From: an uncultured Collinsella sp.
GTDB lineage: Bacteria; Actinomycetota; Coriobacteriia; Coriobacteriales; Coriobacteriaceae
Reading direction: 5' to 3'
Assembly: GCA_900550195.1 (NCBI GenBank)
Contig: URRB01000007.1
Coordinates: 52,142 to 116,141 of the forward strand
Length of the DNA stretch: 64,000 bases
Below the pieces are notes generated by a model that was given only the letters and a program-made list of their open reading frames with translations, was not told the DNA's origin and ran no database searches. How positions within the stretch are numbered: position 1 is the stretch's first letter; each line of letters starts with the position of its first letter. A program made the position numbers and the translations under genes. Of the stretch, positions 8,635-17,193 are shown piece by piece.

Positions 8635-8829
8635 TAAACGAACAACATAAATAAACGCAAACCGTTCACGAAGGCACATTACCTTTCACCGGTCAAAACA
8701 TAACGCTCACGGAAAAAACCATCAAATAGGAGGTAAATAGAGCTCATTCCAAAAATCATCTCTCGACCAATAAACAAATATAGACTAACATAAACGAACA
8801 GAACGAACAGAACGAACAGAACGAAGAGA
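8635..8829. promoter_or_regulatory. Divergent regulatory region with repeated AAACGAACA motifs
   Basis: AT-rich gap between the DeoR pair and the PTS operon. The 10-mer TAAACGAACA occurs at 8635-8644 and again at 8791-8800; the second copy opens a tandem array of a 9-bp unit ACGAACAGA at 8794-8829 (three exact copies and one with a single change). Repeated half-sites 20-60 bases before the first PTS gene are what a multimeric DeoR repressor would bind. No clear -10/-35 pair was assigned. Confidence 0.5.
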
Positions 8830-8854
8830 ATTAATAAGTATGAAAGGACAGAAG

Positions 8855-9295
8855 ATGCGTATCGGTGTCATCCTTGCAAGTCACGGAGAGTTCGCTCAGG
8901 CCGCCCTCGGCGCCGTCGAGATGATTGCGGGCAAGCAGCCTGATGTCATCGCTCTTGGTCTCACCGCCGAGAAGAGCCTGGAGTCTTTCGAGTCCGAGAT
9001 GCGCGAGGCTTACGAGACCCTCAGCGCCGAGTGCGAACTCGTCGTCACCCTATGCGACATCTACGGCGGCACCCCATTCAACGTGACTACCCGCTGCCTG
9101 CTCAACGGCATGAACATGGTTGCCTACACTGGCCTGTCCATGCCCGTTGCGGTCGAGCTCCTGCTCACCCGCGATGGCCTCGATTCCGCCGACGCGGTCC
9201 GTGCCCAGCTCACTGCCGCTCACGCCGGGGCCCAGCAGGAGATCAAGGCTCCCGCTCCGGCCGTGGAGGCAGACGAGGACGATTTGGACCTCTAG
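8855..9295 (+). CDS. PTS mannose-family EIIA component
   Basis: 146-aa cytoplasmic phosphocarrier that takes phosphate from HPr. The N-terminus MRIGVILASHGEFAQAAL carries the phosphorylated His10 of EIIA-Man; LCDIYGGTPFN near residue 68 is the second family motif. The C-terminus is an acidic Ala/Pro linker (about 120-146) that in ManX-type fusions would lead into EIIB, here encoded separately. An ATG at 8840 is in frame, but ATG 8855 has AAAGGA 6 bases upstream and starts exactly at the domain, so it is preferred. First gene of the PTS/sulfatase operon. Confidence 0.93.
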   Translation: MRIGVILASHGEFAQAALGAVEMIAGKQPDVIALGLTAEKSLESFESEMREAYETLSAECELVVTLCDIYGGTPFNVTTRCLLNGMNMVAYTGLSMPVAVELLLTRDGLDSADAVRAQLTAAHAGAQQEIKAPAPAVEADEDDLDL

Positions 9296-9309
9296 GCTCG
9301 TTAGCCCGT

Positions 9310-9356
9310 CGATTCGAGTGGCGCTCACCCGTATCCCCCGAGTGGGCGCCTCGATC
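9310..9356 (+). other. Intercistronic stem-loop between EIIA and EIIB
   Basis: An interrupted GC-rich inverted repeat (GGCGCTCAC against GTGGGCGCC, extended by CGA/TCG) lies in the 117-base gap. It has no T-run, so it looks like an mRNA-processing or stability element rather than a terminator. Confidence 0.35.
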
Positions 9357-9412
9357 GAGCAGAGCATTCGTAAACGGTACTGAAGGAACGTACAAACGAA
9401 AAGGAGAACATC

Positions 9413-9889
9413 ATGGCACTCAAACTCGTCGACATCGATGACCGCCTGATCCACGGTCAGGTCGCCACCACTTGGATTCCCGACTTCGGCATCGAATCGG
9501 CAATCATTGTCTCGGATAAGGTCGCCAACGACCCCGTCCAGAAGTCCGTCGCCGGCCTCGCCGCCCCCGACATCAAGGTCTCCGTCTTCGGTGTCGAGAA
9601 GTTCATTGAGGTCCTCAAGAAGACCGAGCTCAAGAAGGCCACGATGGTGCTCTTCACCAACCCCATCGACGCCCTCAAGCTGCACGAGAACGGCTTGCCG
9701 TTCGACTACCTGAACGTCTCCGGCATGCGCTTCAACGAGCAGCGTCATCGCCTGCACAAGAACATGTCCGTCACCGCCGAGGAAAAGGCCGCCTTCGAGG
9801 AGCTCATTGGCCTCGGCGTCGACTGCTGGATGCAGACCACCACGCGCGATTCCAAGGAGCCCGTGTCCGAGCTCCTCAAGAACTACTAA
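9413..9889 (+). CDS. PTS mannose-family EIIB component
   Basis: 158-aa cytoplasmic protein that passes phosphate from EIIA to the incoming sugar. The active-site motif DDRLIHGQV puts the phosphorylated His at residue 14; VSGMRF near 101 is also typical of the family (AgaB/ManX-EIIB/SorB). Full length for a free-standing EIIB. ATG 9413 follows AAAAGGAGAA. It is followed by EIIC and EIID, giving the complete four-part mannose-family transporter. Close homologues serve mannose, sorbose, fructose, N-acetylgalactosamine and galactosamine, so sequence alone does not fix the sugar. Confidence 0.94.
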   Translation: MALKLVDIDDRLIHGQVATTWIPDFGIESAIIVSDKVANDPVQKSVAGLAAPDIKVSVFGVEKFIEVLKKTELKKATMVLFTNPIDALKLHENGLPFDYLNVSGMRFNEQRHRLHKNMSVTAEEKAAFEELIGLGVDCWMQTTTRDSKEPVSELLKNY

Positions 9890-9969
9890 GTAAGTAACCA
9901 TTTCCGGGCATGTGAACCCGGGGCGTGCCCATCGGAGGGAACGATGGGCGAATAGGGAAGGAGAGGCTT

Positions 9970-10779
9970 ATGCTTCAGGCACTTCTGCTCGCCATCTGGG
10001 CGGGTCTGTGCACTTGGGACCAGTTCGGTCCCCACCTGGGCTTCCGCAAGCCCCTGCTGGCATCCGTCGGCGTCGGCATCATCCTCGGTGACATGACGAC
10101 CGCCATCATGATCGGCGCGACCATGGAGCTCATGTGGCTCGGCGTCAACAACATCGGCGCTTATGTTCCGCCGGATGTCATCTCCGGCACCATCGTCGGT
10201 GCCGCCCTGGGCATCATGGGTTCCACCGACACCGCCAGCGCCATCGCCCTGGCAGTCGCCATCGGCATCCCCACCGCCACCTTGGTTCAGCAGCTGAACA
10301 TCTTGGTCATGACCACTAACGTCTCGCTTGTCCACGGTGCCGACAAGGCCATCGAGTCCGGTAAGTTCAACGCCGTCAACAAGTTCTTCTGGACCGGCGC
10401 CCTGTGCTTCTTCCTGACCCGCGCCGTTCCCGTCTTCATCGCCACGGGCATCGGCTCCTTCGTGATCGAGGACATCATGGCCTTCCTGCAGAACCAGGTT
10501 CCGTGGGTCCTCACCGGCTTCTCCACCGCCGGTGGCATGATGCCCGCCGTCGGTCTGGCCATGCTCCTCACCATGATGATGAAGAAGAACATGTGGATCT
10601 TCCTGCTGCTCGGCTTTATCATGGCCGCCTTCCTCAACGTCCCGACCGTGGGTATCGCGCTCGCCGCTTGCGCCGCCGCCGGCGTGTGGGACGTCATTAC
10701 CGAGGGCCAGAAGAATCAACCCGCCCCTGCCGCCGCCTCTGCCGCCGGCTCCGATGATGACGAGGAGTACGATCTCTAA
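9970..10779 (+). CDS. PTS mannose-family EIIC component
   Basis: 269-aa polytopic membrane permease subunit (AgaC/ManY type), with hydrophobic segments throughout residues 1-240 and a short acidic cytoplasmic tail rich in Ala, Asp and Glu. Family stretches include TTAIMIGATMELMWLGVNNI (about 40-60) and PAVGLAMLL. The frame is open from 9925, but ATG 9970 begins at the first membrane helix (MLQALLLAIWAGL) and has GGAAGGAGAGG just upstream. Its stop overlaps the EIID start (TAATG), so C and D, the two membrane halves of the permease, are translationally coupled. Confidence 0.94.
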   Translation: MLQALLLAIWAGLCTWDQFGPHLGFRKPLLASVGVGIILGDMTTAIMIGATMELMWLGVNNIGAYVPPDVISGTIVGAALGIMGSTDTASAIALAVAIGIPTATLVQQLNILVMTTNVSLVHGADKAIESGKFNAVNKFFWTGALCFFLTRAVPVFIATGIGSFVIEDIMAFLQNQVPWVLTGFSTAGGMMPAVGLAMLLTMMMKKNMWIFLLLGFIMAAFLNVPTVGIALAACAAAGVWDVITEGQKNQPAPAAASAAGSDDDEEYDL

Positions 10780-11609
10780 TGGGTAAGATCTCCAACTCCA
10801 CCCTGAACAAGGTCCTGCTGCGCACCCAGGGTTGCCAATTCGCGCACAACTACGAGCGCATGCAGTCGCTGTCCCTGACCTACTGCTTTGCCCCTGTCCT
10901 CGAGGAGCTCTACAAGGACGCCCCCAAGGAGGAGCGCGTTAACGCCATGAAGCGCCACCTCGAGTACTTCAACACCCACCCGCTCGCGATCCCCTTCATC
11001 CTTGGCATCACCGCCGCCCTGGAGGAGACCACGGATGAGGATCAGAAGGACACCGTCGTCGGCATCAAGACCTCCCTCATGGGTCCCTTCGCCGGCCTTG
11101 GTGACTCCCTGCTGAACCTCACCTGGTTCCCGATCGCCGGCTCCATCGGCGCATCTATGTGCGTCGACAACGGCTCCATTGTGGGTCCGCTCGTGATGTT
11201 CTTGCTCATCAACCTGCTGTACTGGCCGCTGAAGTACTTCGGCCTGCACAAGGGTTACGAGATGGGCATGGAGCTCGTCGAGAAGGCGGGCGTCCAGGTC
11301 TTCGACCGTCTGGGCAACCTCGCCAACGTGCTGGGCGTCATGGTCACCGGCGGCCTGATCGCCACGACCGTTAAGCTCAAGCTTGCCGTGCAGTTCGCCT
11401 TCGGTGAGGGTGACCCGCTGGTGCTCCAGGACCAGCTCGATAAGGTGTTGCCCTTCCTGCTGCCTGTCGTTCTGACTTTCATCTGCTATCGCCTGCTCAA
11501 GAAGGGCCAGGGCAAGAACTCCGCCCAGATCATCATCGGTCTGATTGTGTTCTCCCTTGTGTTCGCCGCTATCGGTTTCTACTTCCCGGCGTTCAAGATC
11601 TTCGCCTAA
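10779..11609 (+). CDS. PTS mannose-family EIID component
   Basis: 276-aa membrane partner of EIIC in mannose-type permeases. The N-terminal half carries the family motif ERMQSLSLTYCFAPVLEELY, then HLEYFNTHPLAIPFILGI and SLMGPFAGLGDSL; a C-terminal pair of hydrophobic helices ends the protein. Shares one base with EIIC (TAATG). It closes the transporter module; the next gene, a sulfatase, starts 170 bases on after a GC-rich hairpin, probably on the same transcript. Confidence 0.95.
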   Translation: MGKISNSTLNKVLLRTQGCQFAHNYERMQSLSLTYCFAPVLEELYKDAPKEERVNAMKRHLEYFNTHPLAIPFILGITAALEETTDEDQKDTVVGIKTSLMGPFAGLGDSLLNLTWFPIAGSIGASMCVDNGSIVGPLVMFLLINLLYWPLKYFGLHKGYEMGMELVEKAGVQVFDRLGNLANVLGVMVTGGLIATTVKLKLAVQFAFGEGDPLVLQDQLDKVLPFLLPVVLTFICYRLLKKGQGKNSAQIIIGLIVFSLVFAAIGFYFPAFKIFA

Positions 11610-11638
11610 TCGCGAGCTTATCAAAAGGCAAATCGTTT

Positions 11639-11672
11639 GATGCCCGCGCCCCGCATGCCGGGCGCGGGCATC
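11639..11672 (+). other. GC-rich hairpin between the PTS and sulfatase genes
   Basis: Perfect 13-bp inverted repeat GATGCCCGCGCCC / GGGCGCGGGCATC with an 8-base loop, followed only by GTTGTCTC. Without a real T-run it may act as a partial terminator or mRNA-stability element, lowering sulfatase expression relative to the PTS. Confidence 0.5.
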
Positions 11673-11778
11673 GTTGTCTCATGTGCTCTCCATCGTGCGC
11701 GATCGGGGTGCGCTCCATTATGCCCATGTGCCTTTGGCGTATCGCCATCTGGCAAATCCAACTATCGAAAGGATGCCA

Positions 11779-13275
11779 ATGAGAACCGTCCTCGTGCTCA
11801 TGGATACTCTGCGTCGCGACGTCCTGTCGTGCTACAACCCCGCAACCGACGTCCAGACCCCCAATCTCGATGCCTTTGCCGAGCGTTCCTGCGTGTTCGA
11901 CAACCACTGGATCGGCTCGGCTCCCTGCATGCCTGCCCGCCGCGACATCCTCACCGGTCGCTACAACTTCCTCGAGCGCCCCTGGGGCCCCATCGAGCCC
12001 TTCGATGTGACGCTGCCGGCCTGCCTGCGCGCGAACGGCAACTTCTGCCACATCACCACCGACCACTGCCACTACCTACGCACCGGTGGCGAGGGCTACC
12101 TCCAGGAGTTCAACACCTGGGATTACTACCGCGGCCAGGAGGGCGACCCGTGGGTCAGCCGCATCGATGAGCCGAATAACATGCCCGAGACCTTCTACGG
12201 GCGCGTGCGCGAGCAGTACCAGAAGAACCGTCAGCTCTGGCCCAACGAAGAGGACATGCCGAGCCCCAAGACCTTCCAGTCCGCCTGCGACTGGATCGAC
12301 GGCAATGCTGGGGCCGACGACTTCTTCCTTATGGTTGAGGCCTTCGACCCGCACGAGCCCTTCGATGTGCCCGACAAGTACATGGAGATGTACGGCGGCA
12401 CTGGCGAGCTCGACCGCGACTACTTCGAGATTCCTGAGTACAAGCGCGTCTCCGCCACCGACGTCAACAAGGGCGCGGAGGACTACCTGCAGCGCCGCTA
12501 CAAGGCCCTCGTCACCATGACCGACCGCTGGTTTGGTAGGCTCATCGACAAGCTCGAGGAGCGCGGGATGCTGGACGATACCATGGTCATGGTCACCACC
12601 GACCACGGCTATTTCCTGGGCGAGCGCGACTACATGGGCAAAAACTACATGCACCTGTATAACGAGCTCGCGCATCTGCCGTTCATTGTGCACTTCCCGG
12701 GTAACGCCCGCGCCGGCGAGCATGCCCGCCAGCTCACTCAGGCAATCGACATCATGCCCACGGTGCTTGAGGCCCACGGCTGCGAGATTCCCGCAGATGT
12801 GTGCGGCACCTCCCTCGTGCCGCTCATGACGGATGCTGACGCGCCCACGCGTGGCTACGCCCTGTACGGCGTGCACGCCATGACCGTCAACGTCACCGAC
12901 GGCCGCTACACCTACTTCCGCGCGCCGGTCGCCGGCAACCAGCCGTGCTTCGAGTACACCGCACTGCCGCACACCATCCGCAAAAAGATGGGTTCGGACT
13001 GCCCGGAGGAGATTGAGTGTGGCCGCTACTTCAAACGCACCAAGTACCCGCTGTTCAAGATCCCCTGTAAGAAGCCGGCCCAGATCGAGGGAGCCACGCC
13101 GCTCGCCGAGGTCGAGCAGACGATGCTGTTCGACCTTGAGAGTGACTACGGCCAGGTTAATAATCTCGCCGGCAAGGACGACCACGCCGAACAGCGCATG
13201 ATTGACCTGCTGCTGCGCGGCCTGGAGGAGCATGAGTCCCCGGCCGAGCAAAAGGAGCGCCTGGGCTTGGCCTAA
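11779..13275 (+). CDS. Cytoplasmic Cys-type sulfatase (alkaline phosphatase superfamily), copy 1
   Basis: 498-aa sulfate-ester hydrolase. The formylglycine motif is C50-M-P-A-R (C-x-P-x-R) followed by RDILTGR; metal-site features are VLMDTLRRD at the N-terminus and TTDHGYFLGE near 275. The chain begins directly with the catalytic domain (MRTVLVLMDTLRRD), with no signal peptide, unlike secreted mucin or glycosaminoglycan sulfatases of gut Bacteroides. It should therefore act on a substrate already imported. ATG 11779 lies 6 bases after GAAAGG; ATG 11773 is an alternative. The radical-SAM maturase gene follows. Natural substrate unknown. Confidence 0.92.
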   Translation: MRTVLVLMDTLRRDVLSCYNPATDVQTPNLDAFAERSCVFDNHWIGSAPCMPARRDILTGRYNFLERPWGPIEPFDVTLPACLRANGNFCHITTDHCHYLRTGGEGYLQEFNTWDYYRGQEGDPWVSRIDEPNNMPETFYGRVREQYQKNRQLWPNEEDMPSPKTFQSACDWIDGNAGADDFFLMVEAFDPHEPFDVPDKYMEMYGGTGELDRDYFEIPEYKRVSATDVNKGAEDYLQRRYKALVTMTDRWFGRLIDKLEERGMLDDTMVMVTTDHGYFLGERDYMGKNYMHLYNELAHLPFIVHFPGNARAGEHARQLTQAIDIMPTVLEAHGCEIPADVCGTSLVPLMTDADAPTRGYALYGVHAMTVNVTDGRYTYFRAPVAGNQPCFEYTALPHTIRKKMGSDCPEEIECGRYFKRTKYPLFKIPCKKPAQIEGATPLAEVEQTMLFDLESDYGQVNNLAGKDDHAEQRMIDLLLRGLEEHESPAEQKERLGLA

Positions 13276-13294
13276 GATTCATGCGGTGATTGTG

Positions 13295-13339
13295 CGGGCC
13301 GGATGCGCCGCCTCGGGTAAGGAGGTGGTTTCCGGCCCG
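13295..13339 (+). other. Extended stem-loop upstream of the maturase gene
   Basis: Outer arms CGGGCCGGA and TCCGGCCCG pair perfectly; inside, CCGCCTC can pair with GAGGTGG. The inner arm contains an AAGGAGG sequence. No T-run follows. Could be a processing or attenuation structure. Confidence 0.35.
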
Positions 13340-13378
13340 ATGAGTGAGGGCTAGCCTGTGCGAAGGGGGGTATGTGCC

Positions 13379-14479
13379 ATGTGCGCGAAGCATATTGGCT
13401 TTTTGATAAAACCGGCATCGAGTGCTTGCAACATGCGGTGCAGGTACTGCTTTTACTGCGATGTCGCTGCTCATCGCGAGGAGCGGAGCGCCCGCGTCAT
13501 GGGCGAAGACGTGGCAAGTGCCATCATCGACCGTGCACTCGCCGTGGCGAGTGATGCGCACATTTCTTTCGCCTTCCAGGGCGGCGAGCCCACCCTGGCC
13601 GGCCTTGACTTCTTCCATTCGTTCGTCGCGCGGGTGGAGGAGCGCCGTGAGAACCAGCGGGTGAGCTGGGCGTTGCAGACCAACGGCTACCTGATCGAAG
13701 AGGAATGGGCCGAGTTCTTCCGCGAGCACGGGTTCCTCATCGGAGTCTCGGTTGACGCTTATCGCGACCTGCACGATTCGATGCGTCCCGATGCGCACGG
13801 TGCCGCTACGTACGCGCGCGTCATGAGCGGCGTTCGCCTGCTGCGCGAGCGCGGCGTGGACGTCAACATACTCTCGGTCCTCACCTCGCAGATGGCGGCG
13901 CATCCACAGCGCGTCTTCTCCTTCATCAAGCAGGAGAAGATCACCCATATCCAGTTCATCCCGTGCCTGCCGGGCCTCGACGATGAGCGGGACACGTTCT
14001 CGCTCGACCCGCGTGCCTTCTCCTCGTTCTACCGCCGCTTGTTCGACTTGTGGTGGCGCGAGCTCGGTGCTGGGCGCTATGTGAGCATCTGGCTGTTCGA
14101 GAACGTCATGCAGATGGCGCTCGGGCAGTTTCCGTCGCAGTGCGGTATGCTCGGCCGCTGCGCTCCGCAGTTCGTGGTGGAAAGCGACGGTTCGGTGTAT
14201 CCGTGCGACTTCTATGCGCTGGATGAGTACCGCGTGGGCGATATTCGCGTCGATTCCCTTGAGGCAATGGCGACCTGTGAGACCATGCGCATGTTTTTGA
14301 ACGAGCCGCGTCGCGATTGCGCGCGGTGCGCCGATTGCCCCTTTGAGGGCATTTGCCATCGCAACTGCAAGCGCCTGAACATCGCCTATTACGATGCGGG
14401 CTACTGCGGGCTGCGTGAGTTTTTGGAGTACGCCTATCCCGGCCTGCAGCGCGTGGCTCGCATGTTCACGCGGCGCTGA
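13379..14479 (+). CDS. Anaerobic sulfatase-maturating enzyme (radical SAM/SPASM)
   Basis: 366 aa. Oxidises the active-site Cys (or Ser) of a sulfatase to formylglycine without oxygen. The radical-SAM [4Fe-4S] motif is C17-x3-C21-x2-C24 (CNMRCRYC), followed by FAFQGGEPTLAGLDFF and SWALQTNGYLI. The C-terminal SPASM part has the Cys-rich runs CGMLGRCAPQF, DGSVYPCDFY and CARCADCPFEGICHRNC, which bind two auxiliary clusters. A GTG at 13358 is in frame; ATG 13379 is preferred because AGGGGGG lies 8 bases upstream and the family starts here. It lies between two sulfatases that both carry the Cys-type motif, its likely clients. Confidence 0.94.
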   Translation: MCAKHIGFLIKPASSACNMRCRYCFYCDVAAHREERSARVMGEDVASAIIDRALAVASDAHISFAFQGGEPTLAGLDFFHSFVARVEERRENQRVSWALQTNGYLIEEEWAEFFREHGFLIGVSVDAYRDLHDSMRPDAHGAATYARVMSGVRLLRERGVDVNILSVLTSQMAAHPQRVFSFIKQEKITHIQFIPCLPGLDDERDTFSLDPRAFSSFYRRLFDLWWRELGAGRYVSIWLFENVMQMALGQFPSQCGMLGRCAPQFVVESDGSVYPCDFYALDEYRVGDIRVDSLEAMATCETMRMFLNEPRRDCARCADCPFEGICHRNCKRLNIAYYDAGYCGLREFLEYAYPGLQRVARMFTRR

Positions 14480-14580
14480 TCCTGCCCGGGTTTTGCCTCG
14501 TCGTAGTTGTGTGGGGCTCTGCGCCCCTCCCGCCTTGACCACTCAATCTTCATCCCGTTCCCGTGAGTTTGGAGTTCCCT

Positions 14581-16065
14581 ATGCCCCAGCAACCCAACGT
14601 TCTCCTTATCATGTGCGACCAGATGCGCGGCGACTGCCTGGGTATCGACGGCCATCCGGACGTGCAGACGCCCTACTTGGACACGCTCGCCGCCGACGGC
14701 ATGCTGTTCGAGAACGCCTACTCCGCCTGCCCGAGTTGCATCCCGGCGCGCGCCGCCCTCTTTTGCGGCAAGACGCCCGCGGGCACGGGCCGCGTGGGTT
14801 ACCAGGACGGTATCGCGTGGGAGTACGACCATATGCTCGCGCAGGAGATGCGCGACGGCGGCTACCAGACCGCCGTGGTAGGCAAGATGCACGTGCATCC
14901 GCCGCGTTTGGGCTGCGGCTTCGAGCACATGCGCCTGCATGACGGCTACATCGGCCACTACCGCAAGGCGAACCTGCCGTACTGGATGCACCAGAACGTC
15001 TCCGACGACTACATGCGCTTCCTCAAAAATGAACTGGGCGAATTCGCCGACGTGAACGGTTCGGGCGTTGAGAACAACTCCTGGATCACCCATCCCTGGG
15101 CCTACGAGGAGCGCCTGCACCCCACCAACTGGGTGGTGGACGAGTCCATCCGCTTTTTGGAGACCCGCGATCGCACGCGCCCGTTCTTCCTCATGACGAG
15201 CTTCGTGCGGCCCCACCCGCCCTTCGACGCGCCGCAGACCTACTTCGATCTGTACCGCGACATGGAGCTGCGCGCGCCTGCCGCTGGCGATTGGGATGAC
15301 GCCGATGCCACCGAGCGCGATGGCATGATCTTGGACAGCGTGCACGGCTGCCGCGACGCCGAGCTGCGCCGCGAGGCCATGGCGGGCTATTATGCCTGCA
15401 TCACACATATGGACCACCAGATCGGCCGGCTCATCACGGCGCTCGAGAACGACGAGACCTACCACGACACCGTGATCGTGTTCTGCTCCGACCACGGCGA
15501 GATGCTCTTTGACCACAGTCTCTTTCGCAAGGTGTTGCCCTACGAGGGCTCCGCGCGCATCCCCTTCATCGTGCACGTGGGCAAAAACGTCGATGTGCCG
15601 GGCGGCGAGCGCGTTCGCGGCGTGAGCGAGAGCACGGTGGAACTCATGGACCTTATGCCCACCATCCTCGAGGCGTGCGACCTGCCCGTGCCCGAGGGCG
15701 TGGAGGGCGCCTCGCTCATGGGCGAGCTTACCGGCGCCGCGCCGCTGAACCGTGCATACCTGCACGGCGAGCACAGCGGCAGCCGCGAGCAGTCCAACCA
15801 GTGGATCGTGACCCCGCATGACAAGTACATCTGGTTCACACGGACCGGGGTGGAGCAGTATTTCGACCTGGACGCCGATCCGCGTGAGGAGCACGACCTC
15901 ATCGACGCTCCGGAGCGCGCCGCGCGCATCGCCGTGCTCCGTGCCTGCCTGATTGAGGAGCTCGCTGGTCGCGAAGAGGGATATGTTCGTGACGGCGAGT
16001 TGGTGGCGGGACGTGCGCCCGCCGTTATGCTTGAGCGCCCCCGGCCCTCGCGCCTCCAACGTTAA
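14581..16065 (+). CDS. Cytoplasmic Cys-type sulfatase, copy 2
   Basis: 494 aa. The formylglycine motif is C53-I-P-A-R followed by AALFCGK; NVLLIMCDQMRGDCLG is the N-terminal metal site, FVRPHPPFDAP lies mid-chain and VIVFCSDHGEML near 300. No signal peptide. Similarity to copy 1 is restricted to superfamily motifs, so the two are probably not recent duplicates and may hit different sulfate positions. The start is ATG 14581 (GGAG 7 bases upstream); a GTG at 14563 also gives an open start. The sequence resembles choline-sulfatase/heparan-type sulfatases only at superfamily level. Confidence 0.92.
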   Translation: MPQQPNVLLIMCDQMRGDCLGIDGHPDVQTPYLDTLAADGMLFENAYSACPSCIPARAALFCGKTPAGTGRVGYQDGIAWEYDHMLAQEMRDGGYQTAVVGKMHVHPPRLGCGFEHMRLHDGYIGHYRKANLPYWMHQNVSDDYMRFLKNELGEFADVNGSGVENNSWITHPWAYEERLHPTNWVVDESIRFLETRDRTRPFFLMTSFVRPHPPFDAPQTYFDLYRDMELRAPAAGDWDDADATERDGMILDSVHGCRDAELRREAMAGYYACITHMDHQIGRLITALENDETYHDTVIVFCSDHGEMLFDHSLFRKVLPYEGSARIPFIVHVGKNVDVPGGERVRGVSESTVELMDLMPTILEACDLPVPEGVEGASLMGELTGAAPLNRAYLHGEHSGSREQSNQWIVTPHDKYIWFTRTGVEQYFDLDADPREEHDLIDAPERAARIAVLRACLIEELAGREEGYVRDGELVAGRAPAVMLERPRPSRLQR

Positions 16066-16080
16066 GAGAAAGGCCTATCC

Positions 16081-16692
16081 ATGGATATGAAGACGATCGG
16101 CATTGTGGTCGTAGTGGTTGCGGTCGGGTTCACCATTTACATGGAGGTCCAAAAGCGCACAACCTTCGCCAAGCTCGAGGCGTACCTGCGCGAGGGCGAC
16201 CTCAACAACTACCTCAAGGTCCTGAACCGCCCGCTCACTAGCGTGCTGTACCCCAAGTACAACGTGCTTTTCATGCGCTTGAACGCAGCTCTTGCCATGG
16301 ATGACGTCGAGGCATCCGAGCGCATCATCCGCGAGATGGGTTCGCTCAAGATGAGCGAGGAGCAGACACTCGCGCTGGCGGCAAAGGCGTTCTCCTTCTA
16401 CGTGGAGATCGGGGATGAGCCCCACGCACGCGAGTTGCTCTCCTACCTCGAGGAGCACGGTGATCGCGAGGCTGCGCGTGCCGACCGTCGCACCTATGAC
16501 GTCTTCCTCAAGGGCTCGTATGCCTATATCGACGAGATGGAGCGCGCGTTGTCGGAGGCGGCTGGCATGGAAGAGGCCCTGCTCTGCCAGATGCTCTCGG
16601 TTCAGTACGAGAACAAGGGTGACGAGGGGCGCGCCGCGTCCTATTGCGAGCGCGCTGAGCGGACGCTCGCAGCAGCCATGCCTGACAAGTAG
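16081..16692 (+). CDS. Membrane-anchored helical-repeat protein, unknown function
   Basis: 203 aa. A single N-terminal hydrophobic segment (IGIVVVVVAVGFTIYMEVQ, residues about 5-24) acts as anchor; the rest is helical and charged with a TPR-like rhythm (for example KLEAYLREGDLNNYLKVLNR, and AASYCERAERTLAAA at the end). It lies 15 bases after the second sulfatase and is surely cotranscribed. Similar short TPR-like membrane proteins are often annotated hypothetical; nothing shows a catalytic site. It may scaffold or sense, but that is a guess. Confidence 0.75.
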   Translation: MDMKTIGIVVVVVAVGFTIYMEVQKRTTFAKLEAYLREGDLNNYLKVLNRPLTSVLYPKYNVLFMRLNAALAMDDVEASERIIREMGSLKMSEEQTLALAAKAFSFYVEIGDEPHARELLSYLEEHGDREAARADRRTYDVFLKGSYAYIDEMERALSEAAGMEEALLCQMLSVQYENKGDEGRAASYCERAERTLAAAMPDK

Positions 16693-16713
16693 GGAAGAGT
16701 CTAGGCGCTTCAT

Positions 16714-16963
16714 ATGCTAGCAATCGTATTCACCATTGCGTTTTTCGCCTCTACCATCAGTGCCATCTGCGGTGTCGGCGGGGCATCATCATTAAGCCCG
16801 TGATGGACGCCGTGGGTGTCGCCGACGTGGCGACCATCAACTTCCTGTCCGGATGCACCGCGAGGACAACATCGGGCACTTCGCCATGAGCGTTTCCACC
16901 GCGCTGCTGCTCGACGTCGTCTACGCGTGCATCTTCAACCAGGATTACTTCGCTAACTACTAG
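16714..16963 (+). pseudogene. Degraded TauE/SafE exporter fused by deletion to another gene end
   Basis: Three frames must be joined. ATG 16714 gives MLAIVFTIAFFASTISAICGVGG, then a shift gives IIIKPVMDAVGVADVATINF, which parallels the start of the intact exporter at 17194 (CGIGGGVIIKPVVDAMNVMSVGTVSF). A third frame then ends GHFAMSVSTALLLDVVYACIF... up to TAG 16963, which does not match the intact copy. So a TauE gene lost its middle and was joined to other coding debris. Confidence 0.7.
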
Positions 16964-17193
16964 CGGCGTGTCGAGACGGTGCGCGGGCCATTGATGGACT
17001 CGGCAGGCAGATTGGCGGGGACGCCTAGCCCTTGGCGCAACGGTGCTCCGCATGAGCGGCGTAAATAGGGACATATCGCGCAGCAGCGTTCGAGATATGT
17101 AAAAGTCCACAACCATACGCTGCGGTTTTGAATGATACGAACGCTTGCAATTCGTTGCATAGGGTGTTGCTCGATCGATAGGAGCTTGTTCGG

